Shown here: positions 34,961 through 43,853 of the stretch, piece by piece
How the letters are laid out: every line of letters starts with the position of its first letter
Numbering within the stretch: position 1 is the first letter of the stretch
Source of the DNA: Roseateles toxinivorans
GTDB lineage: Bacteria > Pseudomonadota > Gammaproteobacteria > Burkholderiales > Burkholderiaceae_C
DNA length: 64,000 nt
Direction: 5' to 3'
NCBI RefSeq assembly: GCF_004362525.1
Contig: NZ_SNXS01000008.1
Coordinates: 1-64,000, forward strand
Position numbers and translations under genes: made by a program
The notes under the pieces: generated by a model
Databases searched by the model: none
What the model saw: the letters and a program-made list of their open reading frames with translations, nothing else
Told to the model about the DNA's origin: nothing

Positions 34961-35036
34961 GGCGGACCCATTCCGGCTGCGTTCCGGGAAAACCCGGCTT
35001 AGGCGCACAGGTCTAATGCACCAAGCGCCCATGAAA

Positions 35037-35059
35037 AAACCCCGCCGTGGGCGGGGTTT
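35037..35059. terminator. Bidirectional terminator hairpin after the degenerate GDSL gene
   Basis: AAACCCCGCC (35037-35046) pairs perfectly with GGCGGGGTTT (35050-35059) around GTG. Read on the minus strand, the hairpin runs into a T-tract. It lies 30 bases after the stop at 35090. Confidence 0.9.
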
Positions 35060-35089
35060 GTCGAAGCGGATGGTGCCCTTCTGGGCGGA

Positions 35090-36091
35090 TCAGAACGGGT
35101 GGATGCTGGCCGCCTGATAGGCCGTCGAACCCAGGCGGGCATGCATGCCGGCGCCGAAGCGGGTGTCATCGGCCCACAGCCAGGTCAGGGCGTCGGCCTT
35201 GGTCACGGTGCCGGCGGCATCGGTGGTCGAGGTCAGGGTCTTGGTCGTGCAGTCCGGCAGCGCCACATTGCAGGCCGGCTTGTCGATGTTGGCAAAGCCG
35301 TAACCCCCAGGGAAGGTGGCGATCAGCTGCGTCATCTCGCCGCCATTGACCAGGCCGATCAGGCGCCCGTCATTGATGACGCCCAGACGAAGCTTGCTAT
35401 TGAAGCGTGCGCTCAGGCTGGTCAGAAAGGCGGCACGGTTCAGGTCGCTGCCGCTGGCGGGCTTGTTGGCCTTTTCGGTCAGGGCAAAAGGCGTCAGGCC
35501 CATGTCCGGGATCAGCACAAAGATAGAGCGGCCATTGGCATTGACGATGCGGTTGACCTGCTCGGCCAGCGCCTGGCCGCGTTGCTCGGCCAGCGCCAGC
35601 AGCGTGGCCTGGCTCTGCGCCGGAAACTGGCCGTAGAGTTCCAACACATCATTCATGCCCACCAGCACCGTGACCAGGTCCTTGGGATTGAAGCTGCCGC
35701 TGGCCAGGTGGGCATCGATCTGCGCCTTGACATCGGCCACCTTGGCGCCGACCTGGGCATACATCACGCCGTTGGTGGTGACCACGTTGTCGGGGTTGCA
35801 CTGAGGAAACACCAGGCCGAAGTTGGTGGCGACCGTCTGCACCCAGATCGGATAGGTCTTGCAGTCCAGCTTGTCGGGCAGGGTGGTGTCGGTCTGGGTG
35901 ACCAGCGCATTGACCGAGTACTTCTTGCTCGTTGGCGTGATCAGGCTCAACTCGTCGCCCAGGGCAATGATGCGCGTTGGCGCAAAAGGCTCGACCTGAC
36001 CGCCCCCGCCGCCGCAGGCCGCCAGCAACAGGGTCGCCGCAGCGCCACACCAGAGGGTACGCAGCCGCGCGCCTTGCTTGAACATCTTCAT
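35090..36091 (-). CDS. Degenerate SGNH/GDSL-family lipoprotein (catalytic residues replaced)
   Basis: A 333-residue lipoprotein with lipobox LLAAC (Cys26) and the SGNH fold order. Block I reads ALGDELSL, so the nucleophile serine is Glu47. Block III is GMNDV at 145-149. The C-terminal Asp/His block reads ADDTRFGAGMH, so the catalytic His position is Arg311 when aligned with DGVHPTAGGH of the neighbouring paralogue. Both the Ser and His of the triad are missing, although the reading frame is intact. A non-enzymatic binding role is inferred. Ser49, two residues on, is the only nearby alternative nucleophile. It has its own terminator. Confidence 0.8.
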   Translation of the reverse strand: MKMFKQGARLRTLWCGAAATLLLAACGGGGGQVEPFAPTRIIALGDELSLITPTSKKYSVNALVTQTDTTLPDKLDCKTYPIWVQTVATNFGLVFPQCNPDNVVTTNGVMYAQVGAKVADVKAQIDAHLASGSFNPKDLVTVLVGMNDVLELYGQFPAQSQATLLALAEQRGQALAEQVNRIVNANGRSIFVLIPDMGLTPFALTEKANKPASGSDLNRAAFLTSLSARFNSKLRLGVINDGRLIGLVNGGEMTQLIATFPGGYGFANIDKPACNVALPDCTTKTLTSTTDAAGTVTKADALTWLWADDTRFGAGMHARLGSTAYQAASIHPF

Positions 36092-36130
36092 GAGAACACT
36101 CGCTCCATCATCACACTTGTCATCGCCGTC

Positions 36131-37126
36131 CTAGGCACCAGGGGTGGCGGCCGCGGCCCGCGTCAAGCGGTCACGCACACCATCCCAAGCCGGGTCCTGT
36201 TCGGGCGCTTCGATCCAGATCTGTCGCGCGCCGGCGTCATCCAGCGCGCGTAACACCGCAAACAACTCGTGCGCGGCGGCAATTGCGTCGTCAGGCATGT
36301 GCCTGTCGAGAGAGCCCGCACGTGGGCTCAGCGTCCGGGAATATACCGCCACACCCTCAAGACCCTGTTGCGGCGTCTTTGCAAGCGCGTCACGCAGTAC
36401 CGGCAGGGTCAGCAGGCGCACTGTGGCGGCCGGGGCGTAATGCGCCTCCAGCGTGCCCGAGGCGCGGGGCGCCGCGGCGTCAAGCTGCCCCAACGGTTCG
36501 CCGATCGCCGCCTCGATCTGCGCCCGCGTGATCACGCCCGGCCGCAACAGCACCGGACGGCCGCGACTGCAGTCAACGATGCTGGATTCGATGCCGACCT
36601 CGCAGTCGCCGCCATCGAGCACCAGCAGGCCGGGCTCGAATTCGCCGACCACATGGGCGGCGCTGGTCGGGCTGACGCGGCCGAAGCGGTTGGCACTCGG
36701 CGCGGCAACGCCCAGCACGCCCTGGACCCGCGCCGCCTGCAGCAAGGCACGGGCGACCGGATGCGCCGGGCAGCGCAGACCTATGCTGTCCTGCCCCCCT
36801 GCCGCTGCCGCGCCACGCCCAGGCGCGCGCGGCACGATCACCGTCAGCGGCCCGGGCCAGAAGGCATGCATCAGCTTTTGGGCCACCGGCGGCAAGGTGC
36901 TGGCGAACAGCGCGGCGTCCGCCTCGTCCAGCACATGGACGATCAGCGGATGGTCGCTGGGCCTGCCCTTGGCGGCAAAGATCTTGGCCACGGCCGCATC
37001 GTCGTCGGCGCGGGCACCCAGGCCGTAGACCGTTTCGGTCGGAAAGGCGACCAGCTCGCCTGCTGTCAGACGCCTGGCGCCCTCGGCCAGCGCGGCAGGA
37101 TCGATACCAGCAACCAGCACGGTCAA
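36131..37126 (-). CDS. tsaC: L-threonylcarbamoyladenylate synthase (Sua5/TsaC type)
   Basis: The enzyme makes threonylcarbamoyl-AMP from threonine, bicarbonate and ATP for t6A tRNA modification. The 331-residue protein has the YrdC core (GELVAFPTETVYGLGARAD, KGRPSDHPLIVHV, SANRFGRVSPT) plus a C-terminal Sua5 domain (~210-331), so it is the long Sua5 form rather than short TsaC. Its start overlaps purK by 4 bases. The purE-purK-tsaC order is common in Burkholderiales. Confidence 0.94.
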   Translation of the reverse strand: MTVLVAGIDPAALAEGARRLTAGELVAFPTETVYGLGARADDDAAVAKIFAAKGRPSDHPLIVHVLDEADAALFASTLPPVAQKLMHAFWPGPLTVIVPRAPGRGAAAAGGQDSIGLRCPAHPVARALLQAARVQGVLGVAAPSANRFGRVSPTSAAHVVGEFEPGLLVLDGGDCEVGIESSIVDCSRGRPVLLRPGVITRAQIEAAIGEPLGQLDAAAPRASGTLEAHYAPAATVRLLTLPVLRDALAKTPQQGLEGVAVYSRTLSPRAGSLDRHMPDDAIAAAHELFAVLRALDDAGARQIWIEAPEQDPAWDGVRDRLTRAAAATPGA

Positions 37127-38307
37127 AACCCCGGCAGACCGAGCAGGGCCGCCGCGCGGTTGGCGGTGGCCAGTGCCTGCTCGGCGGTGGCGGCGGTCAG
37201 TGTCAGATGGCCCATCTTGCGGCCGGCGCGGGCCTCGGTCTTGCCGTACAAATGCAGATGCACGCCGGGCAGAGCCAGCAACTGGTCCCAGGCCGGGGTG
37301 CGCTGCCGGCCCTGGTCATCGAACCAGAGGTCGCCCAGAAGGTTGACCATGGCGCAGGGCGAATGCAGACGTGGCTGCACCAGCGGCAGGCCTGTCATCG
37401 CGCGCAGCTGGCAGTCGAATTGCGACAGATCGCAGGCATCGATGCTGTAGTGGCCCGAGTTGTGCGGTCGCGGCGCCATCTCGTTGGCGACCAAACGGCC
37501 GTCTCGCAGCACGAAGAATTCGACGCACAGCACACCGACATAGTTCAGCGACTCGGCAATGCGCCGGGCGCAGGCGACCGCTTCCTGCTGCAGGGCCGCA
37601 GACACATCGGGGGCCGGCACCTGGGTCAGCGCCAGGATGCCGTCGCGGTGCAGATTCTGCTGCACCGGGAAGTGGACGATCTCGCCAGCGGCCGAGCGCG
37701 CAACGATGACGCTGATCTCGCGCTCCAGCGGCAGCATCTGCTCCAGCACGCAGGGCGCCTGCTTCAATTCGGCCCAGGCCTGCTCCAGCTCGGCGCGGCT
37801 GCGCACGCGCACCTGGCCCTTGCCGTCGTAGCCCAGACGGGCGGTCTTCAGGATGCCGGGCAGCAAGGCCTCATCGACCGCCGCCAGTTGCTCGGCCATC
37901 GCTATCACCGCATAGGGCGCGCAGGGCACGCCGCAGCCGGCGAAATGCGCCTTCTCGGCGGCGCGGTCCTGGCAGACGGCCACGGCCTCGCCCGACGGGG
38001 CGACCGGGCGCTGCTGGGCCAGCGTCTTCAGCGCCTCGGCGGGTACGTTCTCGAATTCGGTAGTGATGGCGACGCAGCGCCGCGCCAGCTCGGCCAGGCC
38101 GCCGGCATCGAGATAGGCGGTCTGGATCTGCGTCTGGGCCGCGGCCCCGGCCGGGCTGTTGGCGTCTGGATCGAGCACAACGACCTCGAAGCCCAGCGTC
38201 TGCGCGGCGTGCACAAACATGCGGCCCAACTGGCCGCCGCCCATCACGCCGACGGCGGCGGGCCGGCCTTGCTGATCCACCGAACCAGGCAGTAACACCG
38301 GGCTCAC
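37123..38307 (-). CDS. purK: 5-(carboxyamino)imidazole ribonucleotide synthase
   Basis: PurK carboxylates AIR to N5-CAIR with ATP and bicarbonate in purine synthesis. The 394-residue ATP-grasp protein has [13 protein letters not shown] (about 18-30), [24 protein letters not shown] and the metal/ATP site [25 protein letters not shown] (written in part). It overlaps purE and tsaC by 4 bases each, so the three are translated as a coupled unit. Confidence 0.96.
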   Translation of the reverse strand: MSPVLLPGSVDQQGRPAAVGVMGGGQLGRMFVHAAQTLGFEVVVLDPDANSPAGAAAQTQIQTAYLDAGGLAELARRCVAITTEFENVPAEALKTLAQQRPVAPSGEAVAVCQDRAAEKAHFAGCGVPCAPYAVIAMAEQLAAVDEALLPGILKTARLGYDGKGQVRVRSRAELEQAWAELKQAPCVLEQMLPLEREISVIVARSAAGEIVHFPVQQNLHRDGILALTQVPAPDVSAALQQEAVACARRIAESLNYVGVLCVEFFVLRDGRLVANEMAPRPHNSGHYSIDACDLSQFDCQLRAMTGLPLVQPRLHSPCAMVNLLGDLWFDDQGRQRTPAWDQLLALPGVHLHLYGKTEARAGRKMGHLTLTAATAEQALATANRAAALLGLPGF

Positions 38308-38813
38308 TTGAGGTCCTGGGTCATGGCGCGTGCCACCTCGGTCTGGCGGGCCCTGAAGGCCTCCAGCCTGGCGCGCAGCTCGGGCTGCTCATTGGACAGC
38401 ATCGCGATCGCGAACAAGGCGGCATTGCCCGCACCGGCGGTGCCAATGGCAAAGGTAGCCACTGGAATGCCCTTGGGCATCTGCACGATCGAGTGCAGCG
38501 AATCAACGCCCTGCAGATGGCGGCTGGCCACCGGCACGCCCAGCACCGGCACCACCGTCTTGGCCGCCAGCATGCCCGGCAGATGGGCGGCGCCGCCAGC
38601 ACCGGCGATGATGGCCTTCAGGCCACGGCCGACCGCGGCCTCGGCATAGGCGAACATATCGTCGGGCATGCGGTGGGCCGAAACCACACGGGTTTCGAAG
38701 GCGATGCCGAACTCGGCGAGAATGTCGGCGGCGTGCTTGAGGGTTTCCCAGTCGCTGCTGGAGCCCATCACCACACCAACCACGGGAGAGGCGCTCGTCA
38801 AGGCTCGCTCCAT
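38304..38813 (-). CDS. purE: N5-carboxyaminoimidazole ribonucleotide mutase
   Basis: PurE (class I) converts N5-CAIR to CAIR, the step after PurK. The 169-residue protein has [24 protein letters not shown] with the catalytic His, [14 protein letters not shown] and [22 protein letters not shown] (split). It is the first gene of purE-purK-tsaC and is separated by 71 bases from the divergent thioredoxin gene. The usual upstream neighbour purC lies 4 kb away here. Confidence 0.96.
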   Translation of the reverse strand: MERALTSASPVVGVVMGSSSDWETLKHAADILAEFGIAFETRVVSAHRMPDDMFAYAEAAVGRGLKAIIAGAGGAAHLPGMLAAKTVVPVLGVPVASRHLQGVDSLHSIVQMPKGIPVATFAIGTAGAGNAALFAIAMLSNEQPELRARLEAFRARQTEVARAMTQDLK

Positions 38814-38884
38814 TGCTAGTAAGCCTTGAATTGTAGGCGGCGGGCGCCACGTTCCTCCTTACGCTCTCTTTTGCAGTGCAGGCC

Positions 38885-39841
38885 ATGACCGACATCACGA
38901 TCCAGAACTTCGAATCCGAACTGCTGCAGGCATCGATGCAGCAACCCGTCCTGCTCGACATCTGGGCCCCCTGGTGCGGCCCCTGCAAGGCCCTGGGCCC
39001 GCTGCTGGAGAAGCTGGAAGTCGCCTACGCGGGCCGCTTCAAGCTGACCAAGCTCAATAGCGACGAGCAGCCCGAGATCTCCAGCCAGCTGAGCCAGGCC
39101 TTCGGCGTGCGCAGCATTCCGTTTTGCGTGATGTTTGTCGGTGGCCAGCCGGTGGATGGCTTTGTCGGCGCCCTGCCCGAGGCACAGATCCGCGAGTTCC
39201 TGGACAAGCATGTGCCCAGCACCGAGGCGATGGAAGCCGAGGAGGAGTTGGCCGAGGCAGAGGAACTGCTGGCCGAGGGCGATACCGAGGCCGCGCTGCA
39301 GCGCCTGCAGGACACGCTGGCCAAGGACCCGGGCAACGAGGCGGCCCGCGTTGACTTCGTCCGCGCCCTGCTGGAGCTGGGTCAGACGGCCGCCGCCGCC
39401 GAGGCCTTCGCCCCGCTGGCCGCCAAGGCCGCCGACACGCTGACGCCCAATCCACGCCTGGCCGCGCTGGCCACCTGGCTGCGCGCCTGCGAGACCGCCC
39501 CCACCGCACGCAGCGCCGAGGCGCTGGCCCAGGCGATTGCCACCAACAAGCGCGACTTCGATGCCCGCTTCGAGCTGGCGCAGTCGCTGCTGGCGGGCCA
39601 GCAGTTCACCGCCGCGATGGACGAGCTGCTGGAAATCATCATGCGCGACAAGGCCTGGAACGGCGAGCTGGCGCGCAAGACCTATGTCGCCATCCTGGAG
39701 CTGATGACCAAGCCCGCACCGAAGGCGGCCGCGGCCGAGGTCAAGAAGGGCGCGCTGGAGCTTGCCGGCCGGGCCCATGTGGAGCCCAGCGATCCGGTGC
39801 TGGATCAGTACCGGAGAAAACTGAGCATGGCCCTCTTCTGA
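38885..39841 (+). CDS. Thioredoxin-TPR protein, CnoX/YbbN type
   Basis: A 318-residue protein with an N-terminal thioredoxin domain (1-110; active site WAPWCGPCKAL near 28-38) and a C-terminal TPR-like helical region (~120-318; EEELAEAEELLAEGDTEAAL). In E. coli, CnoX is a holdase that passes clients to GroEL. Unlike that protein, this one retains a CGPC redox site, as in most homologues, so disulfide activity is plausible. The ATG at 38885 was chosen over a GTG at 38876. It is divergent from purE and interrupts the normal purC-purE neighbourhood. Confidence 0.92.
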   Translation: MTDITIQNFESELLQASMQQPVLLDIWAPWCGPCKALGPLLEKLEVAYAGRFKLTKLNSDEQPEISSQLSQAFGVRSIPFCVMFVGGQPVDGFVGALPEAQIREFLDKHVPSTEAMEAEEELAEAEELLAEGDTEAALQRLQDTLAKDPGNEAARVDFVRALLELGQTAAAAEAFAPLAAKAADTLTPNPRLAALATWLRACETAPTARSAEALAQAIATNKRDFDARFELAQSLLAGQQFTAAMDELLEIIMRDKAWNGELARKTYVAILELMTKPAPKAAAAEVKKGALELAGRAHVEPSDPVLDQYRRKLSMALF

Positions 39842-39847
39842 CCTTGC

Positions 39848-39895
39848 GGGACAGACCTTGAGTTCCACGCGCAGCGTGGTCGAAAGCTCTGTCCC
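39848..39895. repeat. Long hairpin with GGGACAGA/TCTGTCCC ends
   Basis: GGGACAGA (39848-39855) pairs with TCTGTCCC (39888-39895). An inner stem pairs CCACGC (39865-39870) with GCGTGG (39874-39879). It fills the 61-base gap between two convergent genes, so it may work as a bidirectional terminator. The outer motif resembles a dispersed REP-like element of Burkholderiales. A shorter GGGACA dyad occurs at 40567. Confidence 0.75.
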
Positions 39896-39902
39896 CAACC
39901 GT

Positions 39903-40457
39903 CTAGGCGTTTTTGTTCAACCGCCTCACCACCGGCGCCGCCATCGCCAACCCGCCCAGCATCAGCAGGCCGCTGGCGGGCTCGGGCACCAGAGCGATGC
40001 TGCCGCTGTAGTTCAAGGTTGCCGTCGCCACCGTCTGGCTGGTGAAGACACCCGAACCGGTGAAGGCGGCACTGCCTGTGGCGCCACTGAACTGGCCGGT
40101 GCCGCCGGTGAAGGTGGCCTGACCCAGTAGCTCGACGATATTGGGCACCGCGGTGGGAATCACCTGCACGCTGAACGCACCGAAAAGCTCGTCGCCATTG
40201 CCGGCGACGAAGCGGTTCGTGCCGGTGCCGGCGCCGGTGGACATGTCGATGACATCGGTCGAGAAATAGCTGCCCAGATCAAATGTGCCCGTCCCGGCGG
40301 CCAGCGTCTCGAAACGCAGCACCGGGCCGGTCGGATTGAGCACCTCCACCACCTGGGCGGTGCCGGTGTAGCTGGCGCTGAACGGCTGGGGCGCAGCTGC
40401 GGCGGACATCGACGCCAGGGCAAATGGAAGGGCGGCCTGGAGCACAGGGAATTTCAT
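39903..40457 (-). CDS. PEP-CTERM sorting-domain protein
   Basis: A 184-residue exported protein with an N-terminal signal peptide (LPFALASMSAAAA) and a C-terminal sorting tail (VPEPASGLLMLGGLAMAA then VVRRLNKNA). The middle is Gly/Thr/Ser-rich and predicted beta (FTGGTGQFSGATGSAAFTGSG), typical of secreted matrix proteins. No exosortase is present in the window. It is downstream of the hydrolase-LuxR gene on the same strand, separated by 129 bases with the dyad at 40567-40580. Confidence 0.88.
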   Translation of the reverse strand: MKFPVLQAALPFALASMSAAAAPQPFSASYTGTAQVVEVLNPTGPVLRFETLAAGTGTFDLGSYFSTDVIDMSTGAGTGTNRFVAGNGDELFGAFSVQVIPTAVPNIVELLGQATFTGGTGQFSGATGSAAFTGSGVFTSQTVATATLNYSGSIALVPEPASGLLMLGGLAMAAPVVRRLNKNA

Positions 40458-40566
40458 GGTCTGTCCTTTGGATCGGGCGAAATGCCCGTGCAGCCATTGG
40501 GCGCGGGCATGGCGTGCGGGGCCATGGGACGGCCGTACCAAACCGCGCCCTGGGGTGCCCAAGCCG

Positions 40567-40580
40567 GGGACAGATGTCCC
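40567..40580. repeat. Short dyad GGGACA-GA-TGTCCC
   Basis: A perfect 6-base inverted repeat between the hydrolase-LuxR stop and the PEP-CTERM start. It shares its GGGACA...TGTCCC ends with the longer hairpin at 39848. It may be a solo half-element or an operator for the PEP-CTERM gene. Confidence 0.45.
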
Positions 40581-40586
40581 TGCACC

Positions 40587-41663
40587 TCAGCCAAAACCGA
40601 GATCGCGAGCCCGGGCCACGGCCTGAGGCCGGCCCTCCACGCCCAGGGTGGCGTAGAGCTTGGACAGCGCATTGCGCACCGTCTGATCCGCCAGGCCCAG
40701 ATGGGCGCTGATCTGCAGATTGTCCAAACCCTGGGCGACCAGGCCCAGCAACTCGCGCTCGCGCGGCGTGAAGCTGCCCTGGGCGACGGCCGGGCGCTCG
40801 GCGACAAAGCCGCCGACGGCCTCGCAAAAGCGCTCGAATGCCGGCTCTCCGGCCAGCGGCAGGTGGTTGCGCGAGGCCAGGGTTTCGAAGCGCGCACCAG
40901 TGATCGCCGCCGCCAGCTCCCGCCCGAGCTCTACCGACACGATGCCATCACCCTGCGCATGCAACACCAGGGTCGGGCAGCCCACCAGGGGCAACCACTC
41001 GCGCACATCCAGCGCCACACGGGCACGCAGAATCGCCGCCGCGCGCTCGGCCGTGCAGGACAGGCGCTGCTGCTCATTCAGCGCACGCGCCTGCGCTGGG
41101 GTGGCGTCGGGAATCATCTGCGCGGTGAAGAACTGCTGTACGGCCGCGTCGCGCTGGCCCCAGCCGAGTTCGACCAGCTTGACGATAGCCTCATGCCACT
41201 GCAGTGCCTTGGCCGAGGGCTGGCGGTGCATCAGGCCATGGGTGTAGCCGCCCAGCAGGACCAGATGGGTGACCCGCTCCGGGTGGCGCGCCGCATAGGC
41301 CACGGCCGGCGCGGCCGCCCCCGACATGCCCAGCAGCGCCACGCGCGCAAGGCCCGTCGCCTCGATCACCACCTCCAGTTCCTCGACGGCGGCCTCCAGA
41401 CCCAGCGGCTGATCGTCCGGGCCAGACAGGCCGCAGCCGCGCTCGTCGTAGCGTATCAAGCGCACCTCGCGGCCCAACCGTTCCAGCCAGGGTCGCCAGA
41501 TCGGCGAGTTCAGGTCGTGCTCGACATGGGTCATCCAGTGCGCTGCGCGCACCAGGGCCGGGCCCTGGCCGCTGGTGGCCCAGGCAATGCGGGCGCCGGA
41601 TTGCAGGTGGGCGAAGCGCAGGTCTTGCCGCAGGGCGGACGTCGCGTTCGGACGTGTGGGCAT
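40587..41663 (-). CDS. Alpha/beta hydrolase fused to a LuxR-type HTH domain
   Basis: A 358-residue fusion. Residues ~15-290 form an alpha/beta hydrolase with a complete triad candidate: Ser114 in the nucleophile elbow GMSGAA, Asp239 in HAQGDGIVS and His267 in SRNHLPL. YDERGCGLS supplies the oxyanion region. Residues ~297-355 are a GerE/LuxR helix-turn-helix (FTPRERELLGLVAQGL, then ISAHLGLADQTVRNALSKLY). A regulator that senses a small ester or lactone through its hydrolase domain is an attractive inference. It lies 48 bases after a helical-repeat gene that follows purC. Confidence 0.88.
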   Translation of the reverse strand: MPTRPNATSALRQDLRFAHLQSGARIAWATSGQGPALVRAAHWMTHVEHDLNSPIWRPWLERLGREVRLIRYDERGCGLSGPDDQPLGLEAAVEELEVVIEATGLARVALLGMSGAAAPAVAYAARHPERVTHLVLLGGYTHGLMHRQPSAKALQWHEAIVKLVELGWGQRDAAVQQFFTAQMIPDATPAQARALNEQQRLSCTAERAAAILRARVALDVREWLPLVGCPTLVLHAQGDGIVSVELGRELAAAITGARFETLASRNHLPLAGEPAFERFCEAVGGFVAERPAVAQGSFTPRERELLGLVAQGLDNLQISAHLGLADQTVRNALSKLYATLGVEGRPQAVARARDLGFG

Positions 41664-41711
41664 GGGCGTTCGGTCCGATCATCGATGGGTGGATGCGGCG
41701 CCCGAGGCTCG

Positions 41712-42839
41712 TCAGAGGCCGGCCAAGCCCTCATCCAACGCAGTCGCCCATTGCCGTTGCTGGACGCCAAACTCCAGCCAGGCCGTCTCGGCCAGATCGG
41801 TGTGGCGGCGCGCCGCGGCTGAATCACCCAAGGCCGTGTAGACCTGAGCCAGGCGTGCATGCGTGGCGGCGCGGTCATCGACATCGCAGTCCGGGTCCAG
41901 CTCGACCTCGGACTCGTGGGCCTGCCGCAGCGCGTGCTCGGCCTGCCCGGTGTTGACCCGGCACCAGGCCAGATCGGCCAGCAGGCTGCTGCCCAGCCGG
42001 GCCAGGCCCAGCGACATGGCCCGAGGCAGATGCTCCTCGTACAGCGCCTGGGCACCGGCGAAATCGCCCTCCACCACCAGCACCTGGGCACGCAGTATCG
42101 GCACCAGTCCCTCCATGGCCGAGCCGCCAACGGCCTCGTCATAGTGCTGGATCGAATCCGCACCCAGCATCAGCCCGCCATCGGCCGCTGTGGGCCGGCC
42201 CGTGAGGTGGGCCCGCCGCGCCTGGGCGGTGCGCAACTGGGCCATGTTGTGTATCAGGTGGGACAGGGTCGCGTCGTCACCCTCGGCATTCGCATGGGTG
42301 CGGGCCCGCATATACCAGCTGCTGGCCTGGCCCATGCGATCGGCGAAGTGATAGCCCTGGGCCGCCACCATGCAGGCGCGGCTGCGGGCGGCATGTTGGT
42401 CGGGTGCGGCCAGCCGCAGGGTCTCGGCCAGATAGAGCGCCATCGGCTCGAGCTGATGCTCGGCGAAGTGGATATGGGCCAGCCAGGCCGCACTGAGCGC
42501 CTGCAGCGGCCGCATGCCGGCACTGCGGCTGATGGCATGGGCGCGCAGCACCTTGTCTCGGGCGCTGCTGCTGAAATCGGTGTAGTAGCTCATCAGGCCC
42601 TCGGCCAGATGCAGCCATGCGCCCAGCGCCGGATTCGGGTACTGGAAGGCCTGCTGGTGCAGGGCCGTCAGCACCTCGCGCGCCTCAGGCAGATGGCCAT
42701 GGCGCATCAGCAGGATGGCGCGTTGTGCCTTCAGGCAGGCCAGTTCGATCGGGTTGCCGGCCTTGGCGATCTCGCGCTCAAGGCTTTTGCTCAATCGGGA
42801 GGTCAGCAGCATGACGGGCCCTTCGCTGGTTTCTCTCAT
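41712..42839 (-). CDS. Helical-repeat (TPR-like) protein of unknown function
   Basis: I do not recognise a named family. The 375-residue soluble protein is rich in Ala, Leu and paired helices with TPR-like spacing (for example [56 protein letters not shown]). It resembles the sensor part of MalT-type regulators without a DNA-binding domain. The hydrolase-LuxR gene directly follows, so the two may act together. The start overlaps the purC stop (ATGA), showing translational coupling to purine synthesis. A second ATG at 42812 is possible. Confidence 0.75.
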   Translation of the reverse strand: MRETSEGPVMLLTSRLSKSLEREIAKAGNPIELACLKAQRAILLMRHGHLPEAREVLTALHQQAFQYPNPALGAWLHLAEGLMSYYTDFSSSARDKVLRAHAISRSAGMRPLQALSAAWLAHIHFAEHQLEPMALYLAETLRLAAPDQHAARSRACMVAAQGYHFADRMGQASSWYMRARTHANAEGDDATLSHLIHNMAQLRTAQARRAHLTGRPTAADGGLMLGADSIQHYDEAVGGSAMEGLVPILRAQVLVVEGDFAGAQALYEEHLPRAMSLGLARLGSSLLADLAWCRVNTGQAEHALRQAHESEVELDPDCDVDDRAATHARLAQVYTALGDSAAARRHTDLAETAWLEFGVQQRQWATALDEGLAGL

Positions 42840-43732
42840 TGGGTCAGACGCGCCAAGGCTTCCTCATACTTCGCCCTGGTCTTGGCAATCACCTCGGCCG
42901 GCAGGGCCGGCGCCGGGGCCACCTTGCCCCAGGGCTTGCCGTCAACCGTGGCCTGCTCCAGCCAGTCGCGCACGAACTGCTTGTCGTAGCTGGGCGGGTT
43001 GATGCCCTCGGCATAGCTCTCGACCGGCCAGTAGCGCGAGGAGTCGGGCGTCAGCACCTCGTCCATCAGGGTCAAGGTGCCGTCGGCATCAAGACCGAAC
43101 TCGAACTTGGTGTCGGCAATGATGATGCCCTTGCCCAGCGCATAGTCGGCGGCGCGGCGATACAGCGCGATCGAGATGTCGCGCACCCGGGTGGCCAGGT
43201 CGGCGCCGATGATCTCGACCATCTTGTCGAACGAGATGTTCTCGTCGTGGTCGCCCATCTCGGCCTTGGTCGCCGGGGTGAAGATGGGTTCGGGCAGCTT
43301 GGACGCGTTCTTCAGGCCCGAGGGCAACTTGACGCCGCAGACCTCACCGTTCTTCTGGTACTCGGCCCAGCCGCTGCCGGCCAGATAGCCACGCACGACT
43401 GCCTCGACCGGCAGGGGCTTGAGTCGCTTGACCAGCATCGAGCGATCGCGCACCTGCGCCTTCTCGGCCTCGGTCACGACCGAGAGCGGATCGTCGCCGG
43501 TGAGGTGGTTCGGCACGATGCCGTCCAGCTGCTTGAACCAGAACAGTGCCATCTGCGTCAGCAACGCGCCCTTGCCAGGAATGGGCTCACCCATGATGAC
43601 GTCGAAGGCCGAGAGCCGGTCACTGGCCACCATCAGGATGCGGTCCGTGCCCACCGCATAGTTTTCGCGCACCTTGCCACGAGCGATCAGGGGGAGCGAG
43701 GTCAGCGAGGATTCGAGCAGGGCAGCGGTCAT
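42836..43732 (-). CDS. purC: SAICAR synthetase
   Basis: PurC joins aspartate to CAIR using ATP. The 298-residue protein is the long SAICAR synthetase type. Blocks seen are [62 protein letters not shown] and [15 protein letters not shown]. It is separated from fba by a terminator and followed by a coupled helical-repeat gene rather than by purE. Confidence 0.96.
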   Translation of the reverse strand: MTAALLESSLTSLPLIARGKVRENYAVGTDRILMVASDRLSAFDVIMGEPIPGKGALLTQMALFWFKQLDGIVPNHLTGDDPLSVVTEAEKAQVRDRSMLVKRLKPLPVEAVVRGYLAGSGWAEYQKNGEVCGVKLPSGLKNASKLPEPIFTPATKAEMGDHDENISFDKMVEIIGADLATRVRDISIALYRRAADYALGKGIIIADTKFEFGLDADGTLTLMDEVLTPDSSRYWPVESYAEGINPPSYDKQFVRDWLEQATVDGKPWGKVAPAPALPAEVIAKTRAKYEEALARLTQ

Positions 43733-43778
43733 GGTGGGGTTCCGTCAGAGAAGGCTGGATTTTAGGCGCTGATTGATG

Positions 43779-43812
43779 CAAAAAAGCCCGCCGGGCTGAC
43801 AGCACGGCGGGC
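43779..43812 (-). terminator. Rho-independent terminator of fba
   Basis: GCCCGCCG (43786-43793) pairs with CGGCGGGC (43805-43812). On the minus strand the stem is followed by TTTTTTG. It lies between fba and purC, so purC probably needs its own promoter. Confidence 0.85.
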
Positions 43813-43853
43813 AAGATTCGCGAGGCGTCCTTCTTGTTGTGGATGCGCTTTTG

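Noticed and set aside
38885-42839. The purC-purE interval as an integrative element or prophage remnant
   Set aside because: No integrase, transposase, tRNA target or direct repeat was found; only synteny and small palindromes suggest an insertion.
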